The position numbers and the translations under genes were made by a program. From Streptomyces sp. PTY087I2 (lineage in GTDB: Bacteria > Actinomycetota > Actinomycetes > Streptomycetales > Streptomycetaceae): 64,000 nucleotides of DNA. Numbering within the stretch: position 1 is the stretch's first letter; every line of letters starts with the position of its first letter. The notes beneath the pieces are model-generated. The model did no database searches and was not told the origin of the DNA. It saw only the letters and a program-made list of their open reading frames with translations. Where the stretch lies: the NCBI RefSeq assembly GCF_001687325.1, contig NZ_LZRD01000010.1:1-64000 (forward strand). Direction: 5' to 3'. This document shows positions 17,015 to 25,045 of the stretch, in pieces.

Positions 17015-17746
17015 ATGGCTGGACTCGAACTCGACGGGTCGAACCCGGACGTCAGTCTGCTCTACGACATCAACGGTCTCGCGAAGGCCGCTCCCACCTG
17101 GTTCGACCGGGTCATGGAGTACGTCGGCGAGTACGGGATCATGGTCGGCCTCGTTCTGGTGGGCCTGTGGTGCTGGTGGAGCATGCGGGGGCGCGGGACG
17201 GCCGAGGACGCCGTGACGGCTGCCGCCGCCATCGTCTGGGCGCCGCTCGCCGCCGCCATCGCCATCCTCATCAACATCCCGATCCGCGGCTTCGTCGAAC
17301 GGCCACGCCCCTTCAACGACCACGACGGCCTTGAGGTCCTGATCCACGGCAAGACGGACTTCTCGTTCGTCAGCGACCACTCCACCCTGGCCATGGGCAT
17401 CGCCGTCGGCATCTTCGTGGCGAACCGGAAGTTCGGCTTCTATGCCATCGGCCTCGCGCTCTTCGCCGGGTTCAGCCGGATCTACATGGGCGTCCACTAC
17501 CCGACCGACGTGATCGGCGGCTTCGCCCTCGGTACGGCCGTCACCCTGCTGCTCGCCCCGCTCGCCATGGCGCTGCTGACCCCGCTGATGGCGGCGGTCG
17601 CCCGCTCGCCCCGCGTCGGCTGGTTCGTCCGGTCGAAGAGCGCGGCCGTCGCGTACGCGGACGAGCGCGGCGAGGCGGTCGGCATCCCCGAGCCGCGGCC
17701 CGGCTCCCGGCGCGGCGACCCGGGGGAGAAGGATCTGGCCGCCTGA
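17015..17746 (+). CDS. PAP2-family membrane phosphatase
   Basis: 243 residues with about five membrane helices. The three-part phosphatase signature is intact: R-G-F-V-E-R-P-R-P (R91, R96), F-V-S-D-H-S with His122, and S-R-I-Y-M-G-V-H-Y-P-T-D with Arg155 and His161. Members dephosphorylate lipid phosphates such as undecaprenyl pyrophosphate or phosphatidic acid on the outer face of the membrane; the substrate here is not determined. The C-terminal 40 residues are charged and probably cytosolic. ATG 17015 follows a purine-rich 'ggggccgcagcag'. Confidence 0.9.
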   Translation: MAGLELDGSNPDVSLLYDINGLAKAAPTWFDRVMEYVGEYGIMVGLVLVGLWCWWSMRGRGTAEDAVTAAAAIVWAPLAAAIAILINIPIRGFVERPRPFNDHDGLEVLIHGKTDFSFVSDHSTLAMGIAVGIFVANRKFGFYAIGLALFAGFSRIYMGVHYPTDVIGGFALGTAVTLLLAPLAMALLTPLMAAVARSPRVGWFVRSKSAAVAYADERGEAVGIPEPRPGSRRGDPGEKDLAA

Positions 17747-17801
17747 GCCTCCCGGGGGCCCTGCCTTCCCCTTCCGCTCGCTTCATCCGCTGCCTTTGTT
17801 T

Positions 17802-17828
17802 CCCCCAGGTGCTTCCGGCGCCTGGGGG
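17802..17828. terminator. hairpin terminator between the PAP2 gene and the convergent small gene
   Basis: Arms cccccaggtgc and gcgcctggggg (one unpaired position) with a 4-5-base loop lie about 55 bases after the PAP2 stop and 57 bases before the stop of the opposite-strand gene. 'ttcg' follows rather than a long T run. Confidence 0.6.
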
Positions 17829-17884
17829 TTCGTGCTGTACGGGCCCGGGCGCGGCGCAGCCGTACGGCGGACCCGCGCGGGGGA

Positions 17885-18181
17885 TCAGGGCGCGGCGAGG
17901 TGTTCCGCTGCGTCGGTGCGGGCCCGGTCGCGGGATCTGCGTGCCGGGCCCGACCAGCCGCAGCTGCACCGGGCCAGGCAGAACGAGCCTCGTTCGATCG
18001 TCGTGGCGCTGTGCCCGGCGGGCGGGCCCGGAGGGGGCGCTTCCGGCAGGGGTTCGGACAGCGATGAAGACAGCGATGAAGACAGCGGTGCGGGCAGCGG
18101 TTCCGCGAGGGCGGGGGCGGTCCGGACGGGGGTGCGCGGGGCGGCGGTGGTGCGGGCCGCGGCGGGGGAATCCTCATGCAC
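17885..18181 (-). CDS. small cysteine-containing hypothetical protein
   Basis: 98 residues from GTG 18181. The first 60 residues are Pro/Ser/Ala-rich, with a duplicated L-S-S-S-L-S element. The C-terminal 35 residues carry the motif C-x3-C-x-C-G-W-x-G-P-A-R-R-S-R-x-x-A-x-x-D-A-x-x-H, which I recognise from small conserved Streptomyces proteins without known function. The Cys spacing could bind a metal. It diverges from the lipoprotein gene at 18295. Confidence 0.65.
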   Translation of the reverse strand: MHEDSPAAARTTAAPRTPVRTAPALAEPLPAPLSSSLSSSLSEPLPEAPPPGPPAGHSATTIERGSFCLARCSCGWSGPARRSRDRARTDAAEHLAAP

Positions 18182-18294
18182 CCGTCCACGGTACTGGCCG
18201 CAGCGCCCCCGTGGCGTGACGGGGGACGGCGGCGGTCGTTATGCGGAGCGGGTCAGGGCTCGGCCGGGCGGCAGTCGTTGGGGGTTGGCAGGCG

Positions 18295-19176
18295 ATGGTG
18301 GTGCAGCAGTACAGGGACGGAGGCGGGGCCCGTGCTGTCCGCGCCCTCGCCGCGGCCGGGGTGATCGCGGTCACCGCCGGGTGCATCGGCGGGGACGGGG
18401 GCGGCGGCGCGGGCGACGGATCCGGGCAGCGTTCCGTGGCCGCCGACCGGCCGCTCGATCTGCTCGGGCAGGCGGCGGACGTCCTCGTCGAGGCGGGCGG
18501 CGCCGAGACCCGTACGTCGATGGAGACGGCGGCCGGCGGCACGCGGGTGACGATCCGGGGGCAGGGCACGTACGACTTCCGCAAGCAGATGGGGCGGCTC
18601 CGGGTGGTGCTGCCCAAGGACGCCGCCGGCAAGGACGTCGCGGGTACGGGCAGCCACCGGCCGATCACCGAGCTGCTGGCGCCCGGGGCGCTGTACATGA
18701 AGAACCGCGGGGCCGGGGTGCCCGACGACAAGTGGGTCAGGATCGACACGACCGGGCTGAAGGACGGCAACCTCGTCACCGGCGGGGTCACCGACCCGAT
18801 GGCGGCGGCCGAACTGCTGCGCGGCGCGGCCGATGTGACGTACGCGGGAAAGACCGAGCTGGCCGGGGTGACGGTGTATCACTACCGGGGCGTCGCCGAC
18901 CTGGGCCGGGCCGCCCGCGCCGCCTCGCCGCAGTCACGCGGGGCGCTGAGCGCGGCGGCGAAAGGGTTCAGCAAGGACGCCGTCCCCTTCGACGCCTACC
19001 TCGACGAGGACGGCCGGCTGCGGAAGGTCCGGCACCGCTTCACCTTTTCCTCCGACGCCCGGGGCCCGGAGGTGTCGGTGGTCTCGACGCTGCTGCTGTA
19101 CGGGTTCGGGCTGCCGGTCACGGTGAAGCTGCCGGACGAGGACGCCATCTACACCGGCGAGATCCGGCAGGGCTGA
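18295..19176 (+). CDS. putative lipoprotein
   Basis: 293 residues from ATG 18295 (the frame stays open back to 18241, with no better start). A signal peptide ends with lipobox A-V-T-A-G-C. The mature protein has a Gly-rich spacer, then a domain with 'TYDFRKQMGRLRVVLPKD', 'LYMKNRG...DKWVRID', 'AGKTELAGVTVYHYRGVADL' and 'DAYLDEDGRLRKVRHRFTF', reminiscent of the LppX/LprG-like or DUF1396-type lipoproteins that bind lipids under the outer layer. That resemblance is by pattern only. No operon partner is evident. Confidence 0.75.
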   Translation: MVVQQYRDGGGARAVRALAAAGVIAVTAGCIGGDGGGGAGDGSGQRSVAADRPLDLLGQAADVLVEAGGAETRTSMETAAGGTRVTIRGQGTYDFRKQMGRLRVVLPKDAAGKDVAGTGSHRPITELLAPGALYMKNRGAGVPDDKWVRIDTTGLKDGNLVTGGVTDPMAAAELLRGAADVTYAGKTELAGVTVYHYRGVADLGRAARAASPQSRGALSAAAKGFSKDAVPFDAYLDEDGRLRKVRHRFTFSSDARGPEVSVVSTLLLYGFGLPVTVKLPDEDAIYTGEIRQG

Positions 19177-19386
19177 GGGGTGCCGGATCTCGCCGAGGCG
19201 CCGGGGCGCGGGCCGGGTGGGGGAGGCGTGGGTACCGGGACGGGCCGGGTGGTGGGGCCGGTTGGGAGGGGGCTCAAAATGGTCCGTCCGTGCCATGCGC
19301 GGCACGTGTCGCGCTCCCTAGGCTGGGATGTCGGTGTTGCCAGAGGCCGGGGACGGCCGGGAGGACGGCAGGGAGAGGTGACGCAG

Positions 19387-19581
19387 GTGGTGACGCTCAG
19401 CGCTCCGAACGCTCAGGACCGTGTGGCCCTCGCCGAGATCGAGCTGTGCGGCGAGCTGATGATCGCCGCGTCGGCCGCGGGCGAGGAGCGCCTCAGTCCC
19501 GACCGTATCGACGAAGTGCTCGACGTCCGGGGCGCCGAGTCCTGGGCGACGGTCCCCCGGCAGGCCGCCCGCCGGGGATGA
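19387..19581 (+). CDS. small hypothetical protein
   Basis: 64 residues from GTG 19387, with GGAGAGG about 9 bases upstream. The protein is mostly helical, 'NAQDRVALAEIELCGELMIAAS' followed by 'LSPDRIDEVLDV'. It resembles short conserved Streptomyces proteins of unknown function often found near stress or morphology genes. A TAGGCT -10-like hexamer lies at 19318-19323. Confidence 0.6.
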   Translation: MVTLSAPNAQDRVALAEIELCGELMIAASAAGEERLSPDRIDEVLDVRGAESWATVPRQAARRG

Positions 19582-19695
19582 CGCCCGCCGAGGGTGACGC
19601 CCGCACCCAGGCCCGTACTCCTCCCGCGCCCGTGCCCCTCCCGCCGTCGGAACCGCCGTCGGAATCTCCGCCGGTACCGCCCGTGCGGTCGCGCA

Positions 19696-20100
19696 TCAGG
19701 TACGGAGCAGCCGGGCGATCGCCTTCGTGGCCTCCTCGACCTTCGCGTCGATCTCCTCGCCGCCCTTGACGGCCGCGTCGGCCACGCAGTGGCGCAGGTG
19801 CTCCTCCAGCAGCTGGAGGGCGAAGGACTGGAGCGCCTTCGTGGACGCCGATACCTGGGTGAGTATGTCGATGCAGTAGACGTCCTCGTCGACCATGCGC
19901 TGGAGGCCGCGGATCTGGCCCTCGATCCGGCGCAGGCGTTTGAGGTGCTCGTCCTTCTGGTGGTGGTAGCCGTGGATGCCGCGGTCGTGGTCCGTGACGA
20001 TGTCCACAGGCGCGGCCGTCCCCGTGTCCGGAGCCGCCGCGTCAGCCGTGCCCGCCGCGTCCGTCCCCGTGGTTCCGGCCCCGGTCCCGGTCGTGGTCAT
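19696..20100 (-). CDS. csoR: CsoR-family copper-sensing repressor
   Basis: 134 residues. The C-terminal 90 residues are the all-helical DUF156/CsoR domain. The Cu(I) ligand set Cys-His-Cys is present at C76, H101 and C105, the same spacing (25, 4) as in Mycobacterium tuberculosis CsoR. The N-terminal 40 residues are Thr/Ala/Gly-rich and disordered. Apo-CsoR represses copper-efflux genes, and Cu(I) releases it. No copA or copZ lies next to it, so it probably controls targets elsewhere as well as itself through the operator at 20121-20143. Confidence 0.92.
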   Translation of the reverse strand: MTTTGTGAGTTGTDAAGTADAAAPDTGTAAPVDIVTDHDRGIHGYHHQKDEHLKRLRRIEGQIRGLQRMVDEDVYCIDILTQVSASTKALQSFALQLLEEHLRHCVADAAVKGGEEIDAKVEEATKAIARLLRT

Positions 20101-20120
20101 CTGCGTCCTCCCGTTGTCCT

Positions 20121-20143
20121 GATATACCCCTGCCGGGTATATC
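20121..20143. promoter_or_regulatory. CsoR operator
   Basis: Inverted repeat gatataccc / gggtatatc with 9-bp perfect arms and a 5-base centre. This is the ATACCC-type actinobacterial CsoR box. It starts 21 bases upstream of the csoR ATG, consistent with autorepression. Confidence 0.85.
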
Positions 20144-20287
20144 GTAACGAATCCTGCCGAAACGTGACCGGGGGTCCGTGTTGATCGCCCTGTCCGATGG
20201 GCGACACTGAAGAACGCCGGTTAGCCGTGGCCGGATGATGCGCCTAGCATCAGCCTGACCGAATCCAAAGCATCCCGAGGACCCCAC

Positions 20288-20908
20288 GTGCGCTTTCGTC
20301 TGACCCCCAGGGAGACGAGCTTCTACGACATGTTCTCCGCCTCCGCGGACAACATTGTCACGGGCTCGAAACTCCTGATGGAACTGCTCGGGGCGGATTC
20401 TGCCTCCCGAGTCGAGATCGCGGAGCGTATGCGGGCAGCGGAGCACGCGGGGGACGACGCGACCCACGCGATCTTCCACCAGCTGAACTCCTCCTTCATC
20501 ACGCCGTTCGACCGCGAGGACATCTACAACCTGGCGTCCTCGCTCGACGACATCATGGACTTCATGGAGGAGGCCGTCGACCTGGTCGTCCTCTATCAGG
20601 TCCAGGAGCTCCCCAAGGGCGTCGAGCAGCAGATCGAGGTGCTGGCCCGGGCGGCGGAGCTGACCGCCGAGGCCATGCCGGGGCTGCGGACCATGGACAA
20701 CCTCACCGAGTACTGGATCGAGGTCAACCGGCTGGAGAACCAGGCCGACCAGATCCACCGCAAGCTGCTGGCCCACCTCTTCAACGGCAAGTACGACGCC
20801 ATGGAGGTGCTGAAGCTCAAGCAGATCGTGGATGTGCTGGAAGAGGCGGCTGACGCGTTCGAGCACGTCGCGAACACCGTGGAGACCATCGCGGTCAAGG
20901 AGTCCTGA
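20288..20908 (+). CDS. DUF47 family phosphate-transport regulator (PhoU-like)
   Basis: 206 residues, fully helical, from GTG 20288. Conserved acidic runs typical of the DUF47/YkaA family are visible: E-H-A-G-D-D-A-T-H (about 57-65), F-D-R-E-D-I-Y-N-L-A-S-S-L-D-D-I-M-D-F-M-E-E (about 77-98), and N-R-L-E-N-Q-A-D near 150. These are metal-binding motifs shared with PhoU. The gene is 5 bases upstream of pit and clearly in operon with it. The DUF47-Pit pair is a common unit for low-affinity phosphate uptake. A TAGCAT -10-like element is at 20245-20250. Confidence 0.92.
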   Translation: MRFRLTPRETSFYDMFSASADNIVTGSKLLMELLGADSASRVEIAERMRAAEHAGDDATHAIFHQLNSSFITPFDREDIYNLASSLDDIMDFMEEAVDLVVLYQVQELPKGVEQQIEVLARAAELTAEAMPGLRTMDNLTEYWIEVNRLENQADQIHRKLLAHLFNGKYDAMEVLKLKQIVDVLEEAADAFEHVANTVETIAVKES

Positions 20909-20913
20909 ACCTC

Positions 20914-21912
20914 GTGGACACCTTTGCGCTGATCGTGACCATCGGTGTCGCGCTCGGCTTCACCTATACGAACGGCTTCCACGACTCCGCGAACGCCATC
21001 GCCACCTCGGTCTCCACCCGGGCGCTGACCCCGCGTGCGGCTCTGGCGATGGCGGCGGTGATGAACCTGGCCGGCGCCTTCCTCGGCCAGGGGGTCGCCA
21101 AGACCGTCAGCGAAGGCCTGATCGCCACGCCCGTCGGGCAGAAGGGGATGGGGATCCTGTTCGCGGCGCTGGTCGGCGCGATCATCTGGAACCTGATCAC
21201 CTGGTACTACGGCCTCCCCTCCTCGTCGTCGCACGCCCTGTTCGGCGGCATGGTCGGGGCGGCGCTGGCCGGCGGCACGGATGTCATCTGGTCCGGCGTG
21301 CTGGAGAAGATCGTCATCCCGATGTTCCTCTCCCCGATCATCGGCCTGGTCTTCGGCTATCTGGTGATGGTCGGCATCATGTGGATGTTCCGGAAGGCCA
21401 ACCCGCACAAGGCCAAGCGGGGCTTCCGGATCGCGCAGACGGTCTCGGCGGCGGGCATGGCGCTCGGCCACGGCCTCCAGGACGCGCAGAAGACGATGGG
21501 CATCGTGGTGATGGCCCTGGTCATCGCCGACATCGAGGGCCCCAACGACGAGATCCCCGTCTGGGTCAAGATCGCCTGTGCCGTGATGCTCTCGCTGGGT
21601 ACGTACGCGGGTGGCTGGCGCATCATGCGTACGCTCGGCCGCAAGATCATCGAGCTGGACCCGCCGCAGGGTTTCGCGGCGGAGACCACCGGTGCCTCGA
21701 TCATGTTCGGTTCGGCGTTCCTCTTCCACGCGCCGATCTCGACCACGCACGTCATCACCTCCGCGATCATGGGTGTCGGCGCCACCAAGCGGGTCAACGC
21801 CGTGCGCTGGGGCGTCGCGAAGAACATCATCCTGGGCTGGTTCATCACCATGCCCGCCGCGGCCCTGGTCGCCGCGCTGAGCTACGGGGCCGTCCTGCTG
21901 CTCTTCGGCTGA
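20914..21912 (+). CDS. pit: low-affinity inorganic phosphate transporter, PitA family
   Basis: 332 residues with about nine to ten membrane helices. The duplicated PiT signature is visible: G-F-H-D-S-A-N-A-I-A-T-S near residue 21 in the first half, and in the second half the G-A-S/F-L-F-H-A-P-I-S-T-T-H-V region. It imports phosphate, usually as a metal-phosphate symporter coupled to protons. It starts at GTG 20914, just after the DUF47 gene. It converges on pstB across a strong bidirectional terminator, so low- and high-affinity phosphate uptake are encoded head-to-tail but separately transcribed. Confidence 0.95.
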   Translation: MDTFALIVTIGVALGFTYTNGFHDSANAIATSVSTRALTPRAALAMAAVMNLAGAFLGQGVAKTVSEGLIATPVGQKGMGILFAALVGAIIWNLITWYYGLPSSSSHALFGGMVGAALAGGTDVIWSGVLEKIVIPMFLSPIIGLVFGYLVMVGIMWMFRKANPHKAKRGFRIAQTVSAAGMALGHGLQDAQKTMGIVVMALVIADIEGPNDEIPVWVKIACAVMLSLGTYAGGWRIMRTLGRKIIELDPPQGFAAETTGASIMFGSAFLFHAPISTTHVITSAIMGVGATKRVNAVRWGVAKNIILGWFITMPAAALVAALSYGAVLLLFG

Positions 21913-21936
21913 GCGGTTCCGGCCGGTTACACGTGT

Positions 21937-21976
21937 GGGTCCGCCCCCGTACTCGTACGAGCACGGGGGCGGACCC
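21937..21976. terminator. bidirectional terminator between pit and pstB
   Basis: A 14-bp perfect stem (gggtccgcccccgt / acgggggcggaccc) is followed by 'ttt' on the plus strand. It lies between the two convergent phosphate-transport units. Confidence 0.88.
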
Positions 21977-22044
21977 TTTCGCCTTGTGGTGGCACCGCCA
22001 TGCAGCACCGCAAGGCCGTATCGGGGGCGTGGAGCCGGGGTGGC

Positions 22045-22821
22045 TCAGCCGAAGCGGCCGGAGATGTAGTCCTCCGTGGCCTGGACCGACGGGTTGGAGA
22101 AGATCCGCTCGGTCTCGTCGATCTCGATGAGCCGGCCGGGCTTGCCGACCGCCGCGAGGTTGAAGAACGCGGTGCGGTCCGAGACACGGGCCGCCTGCTG
22201 CATGTTGTGCGTCACGATGACGATCGTGAACCGTTCCTTCAGCTCGCCGATCAGGTCCTCGATGGCGAGGGTCGAGATCGGGTCGAGCGCCGAGCACGGC
22301 TCGTCCATCAGCAGGACCTGCGGCTCGACCGCGATGGCGCGGGCGATGCACAGACGCTGCTGCTGGCCGCCGGAGAGGCCGGAGCCGGGCTTGTTGAGCC
22401 GGTCCTTGACCTCGTTCCAGAGGTTCGCGCCGCGCAGGGACTTCTCGACGATGTTGTTCAGCTCGCTCTTGCGGTAGCTGCCGTTCAGCCGGAGGCCCGC
22501 CGCCACGTTGTCGAAGATCGACATGGTGGGGAAGGGGTTCGGGCGCTGGAAGACCATGCCGACCGTGCGGCGCACGGTGACCGGGTCGACGTTGGAGGCG
22601 TACAGGTTCTCGTCGTCCAGCAGCACCTTGCCCTCGACGCGGCCACCGGGGGTGACCTCGTGCATCCGGTTCAGGGTGCGCAGGAAGGTGGACTTGCCGC
22701 AGCCGGACGGGCCGATGAAGGCCGTCACGGAGCGAGGCTCCACGGTCATCGAGATGTCCTCGATGGCCTTGTGGCTGCCGTAGTAGGCGGTGAGGCCGCT
22801 GATGTCGATGCGCTTGGCCAT
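22045..22821 (-). CDS. pstB: phosphate ABC transporter ATP-binding protein
   Basis: 258 residues, standard PstB length. Walker A is G-P-S-G-C-G-K-S-T (about 38-46), the ABC signature is L-S-G-G-Q-Q-Q-R, and Walker B is [16 protein letters not shown]. The typical PstB features (R-M-H-E near the Walker A helix; [13 protein letters not shown]) are present. It powers high-affinity phosphate import with PstC and PstA. It is the last gene of pstSCAB and begins 41 bases after pstA. Confidence 0.97.
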   Translation of the reverse strand: MAKRIDISGLTAYYGSHKAIEDISMTVEPRSVTAFIGPSGCGKSTFLRTLNRMHEVTPGGRVEGKVLLDDENLYASNVDPVTVRRTVGMVFQRPNPFPTMSIFDNVAAGLRLNGSYRKSELNNIVEKSLRGANLWNEVKDRLNKPGSGLSGGQQQRLCIARAIAVEPQVLLMDEPCSALDPISTLAIEDLIGELKERFTIVIVTHNMQQAARVSDRTAFFNLAAVGKPGRLIEIDETERIFSNPSVQATEDYISGRFG

Positions 22822-22862
22822 GGGAAATCACTGCTTCTTTCGGGAGGTCGCTGATGGCCGCG

Positions 22863-23945
22863 TCAGCGACCGGTCTTCGGGGCCTTCCAGCGGGCGATGC
22901 CGCGGGCCACGAGGTTGAGGATCATGACGAAGGCGATCAGCACGAGGGCCGCTGCCCAGGCGCGGTCGTACGAGGCGGCCTCGCCGATCTTGTACTGCTC
23001 GTAGATGTAGAACGGCAGCGAGGACTGGGCGCCTTCGAAGGGGTTCGCGTTGATCAGCTGGCTGCCGAAGACCAGCAGGATGATCGGGGCCGTCTCACCG
23101 GCGATACGGGCGATGGCGAGCATGACGCCCGTGGTGATGCCGCCGATCGCGGTCGGCAGGACCACCTTCAGGATGGTGCGCCACTTCGGGATGCCGAGGG
23201 CGAGGGAGGCCTCGCGCAGCTCGTTGGGGACGAGCTTGAGCATCTCCTCGGTGGAGCGGACCACGACGGGGATCATCAGGATCGTCAGGGCGAGCGCGCC
23301 CATCAGGCCGGAGGGCTCCAGATTGGCGATCAGCATGATCGACAGGATGAAGAGACCGGCGACGATGGACGGGATGCCCGTCATCACGTCGACGAAGAAG
23401 GTGACGGCCCTGGCCAGCGAGCCCTTGCCGTACTCGACGAGGTAGACGGCGGTCAGCAGGCCGAGCGGGGCGGAGATCACCGTGGCGATGCCGACCTGCT
23501 CCAGGGTGCCGATCAGCGCGTGGTAGACGCCGCCGCTGGCCTCGGAGCCGAGCACACCGGCCATCGAGTGGGTGAGGAAGTAGCCGTCGAGGCGCTCGGC
23601 GCCGCGGACGATCGTCGTCCAGAGCAGCGAGGCGAGCGGGACGACGGCGACCAGGAAGCAGACCCACATCACGCTGGTGGCGAGGCGGTCCTTGGCCTGG
23701 CGCTGGTTCTCGACGACGGTCGTGGCGACGTAGGAGATCGCCAGGAAGAACAGGGCCGAGATCAGGCCCCACTGGATGCGGCTCTCCCAGCCGGCGGCCA
23801 GCGAGAGGCCGACGCCGAGCGCGACGGAGACGACGGCGAAGCCGAGCGGCGCGAAGCGGGGCAGGGAGCGGCTGCCGAGGCTGCTCTTCGGGGAGGGCGA
23901 GGCGGGCGACGGGCGTTCCATGACGCCGGTGGGTGCGTGGCTCAT
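22863..23945 (-). CDS. pstA: phosphate ABC transporter permease PstA
   Basis: 360 residues from ATG 23945, which overlaps the pstC stop as ATGA. A Ser/Pro-rich cytosolic N-terminus of about 30 residues precedes about seven membrane helices. The BPD_transp_1 'EAA' motif is visible as E-A-S-L-A-L-G-I-P-K-W-R-T-I-L-K-V-V-L-P. An in-frame reading continues far upstream through pstC and pstS but is shadow. It forms the channel with PstC. Confidence 0.96.
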   Translation of the reverse strand: MSHAPTGVMERPSPASPSPKSSLGSRSLPRFAPLGFAVVSVALGVGLSLAAGWESRIQWGLISALFFLAISYVATTVVENQRQAKDRLATSVMWVCFLVAVVPLASLLWTTIVRGAERLDGYFLTHSMAGVLGSEASGGVYHALIGTLEQVGIATVISAPLGLLTAVYLVEYGKGSLARAVTFFVDVMTGIPSIVAGLFILSIMLIANLEPSGLMGALALTILMIPVVVRSTEEMLKLVPNELREASLALGIPKWRTILKVVLPTAIGGITTGVMLAIARIAGETAPIILLVFGSQLINANPFEGAQSSLPFYIYEQYKIGEAASYDRAWAAALVLIAFVMILNLVARGIARWKAPKTGR

Positions 23946-24943
23946 GCGTTGGCCCCCGAGTACTCCTTGCGGCGGGCGATGATGAGCCGGGCCGCGCCGT
24001 TGACCAGCAGGGTGAGGACGAAGAGGACGAGCCCGGAGGCGATCAGGGCGTCCCGCCCGAACGCGTCGGCCTCGCCGAACTTGGCCGCGATGTTCTGGGC
24101 GAACGTTCCGCCGCCCGGGTTGAGCAGGTGCAGCGAGATGAGGAAGTTCGGGGAGAGGACCGTGGCGACGGCCATCGTCTCGCCGAGCGCGCGGCCGAGG
24201 CCCAGCATCGAGGCGGAGATGATGCCGGAGCGGCCGAAGGGCAGCACGGAGAGGCGGATGACCTCCCAGCGGGTGGCGCCGAGCGCGAGCGCGGCCTCCT
24301 CGTTCATCTTCGGGACCTGGAGGAAGACCTCGCGGCTCACGCTGGTCACGATCGGCAGGATCATGATCGCGAGCAGGATGCCGACGGTGAAGAGCGAGCG
24401 GGCGACGCCGACCTCGGTCTTCTCGAAGATGTACGTCCAGCCGAAGAACTGGTCGAGCCAGAGGTTGAGGCCCTCCAGATACGGCACGAGGACGAGGGCG
24501 CCCCAGATGCCGTAGACGATGCTGGGCACGGCGGCCAGCAGGTCGACGACGTACGCGATCGGGGCGGCCAGCTTGCGCGGCGCGTAGTGCGAGATGAACA
24601 GGGCGATGCCGACAGCGATCGGAACCGCGATGACCATCGCGATGATCGAGCTGACGACCGTGCCGAAGAGCAGGACCGCGATGCCGAAGACCGGGGGGTC
24701 GCCGGCCGGGTTCCAGTCGAAGGTGGTGAGGAAGTTGCCCTCGTCCTTCGAGATGGCGAGCACCGAGCGGTAGGTGAGGAACACGGCGATCGACGCCATG
24801 ATCACGAGCAGCAGGATGCCCGAGCCGCGGGAGAGGCCCAGGAAGATCTTGTCGCCCATGCGCCCGGTGGACTGGGCGCGCCCGGCCCGTTCGGGCGGGG
24901 CCGGCGGGGCCGGTGGCATGTCTATGGGTGTGGTGGAAGCCAT
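23942..24943 (-). CDS. pstC: phosphate ABC transporter permease PstC
   Basis: 333 residues from ATG 24943 (M-A-S-T-T-P-I-D). The first 50 residues are Pro-rich and cytosolic, then about six membrane helices. The EAA loop reads E-E-A-A-L-A-L-G-A-T-R-W-E-V-I-R. It overlaps pstA by 4 bases. It is separated from pstS by 102 bases that contain a strong hairpin, so most pst transcripts may end after pstS. Confidence 0.96.
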   Translation of the reverse strand: MASTTPIDMPPAPPAPPERAGRAQSTGRMGDKIFLGLSRGSGILLLVIMASIAVFLTYRSVLAISKDEGNFLTTFDWNPAGDPPVFGIAVLLFGTVVSSIIAMVIAVPIAVGIALFISHYAPRKLAAPIAYVVDLLAAVPSIVYGIWGALVLVPYLEGLNLWLDQFFGWTYIFEKTEVGVARSLFTVGILLAIMILPIVTSVSREVFLQVPKMNEEAALALGATRWEVIRLSVLPFGRSGIISASMLGLGRALGETMAVATVLSPNFLISLHLLNPGGGTFAQNIAAKFGEADAFGRDALIASGLVLFVLTLLVNGAARLIIARRKEYSGANA

Positions 24944-25003
24944 GGTCTTTCCGGTCTGTGTGGGGGAGCCGTGGCTCCCCTGGCGGCGGTGCACCGGATG
25001 GTC

Positions 25004-25039
25004 GGGGCGGCCGGGCCCGGGTGGGGACCCGGCCGCCCC
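25004..25039 (-). promoter_or_regulatory. pstS-pstC intergenic hairpin (attenuator / partial terminator)
   Basis: Perfect 12-bp arms ggggcggccggg and cccggccgcccc, loop 12 bases, located 7 bases after the pstS stop. There is no T run. Such a hairpin is expected to raise pstS mRNA relative to pstCAB, as suits an abundant binding protein. Confidence 0.75.
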
Positions 25040-25045
25040 GGGGTG

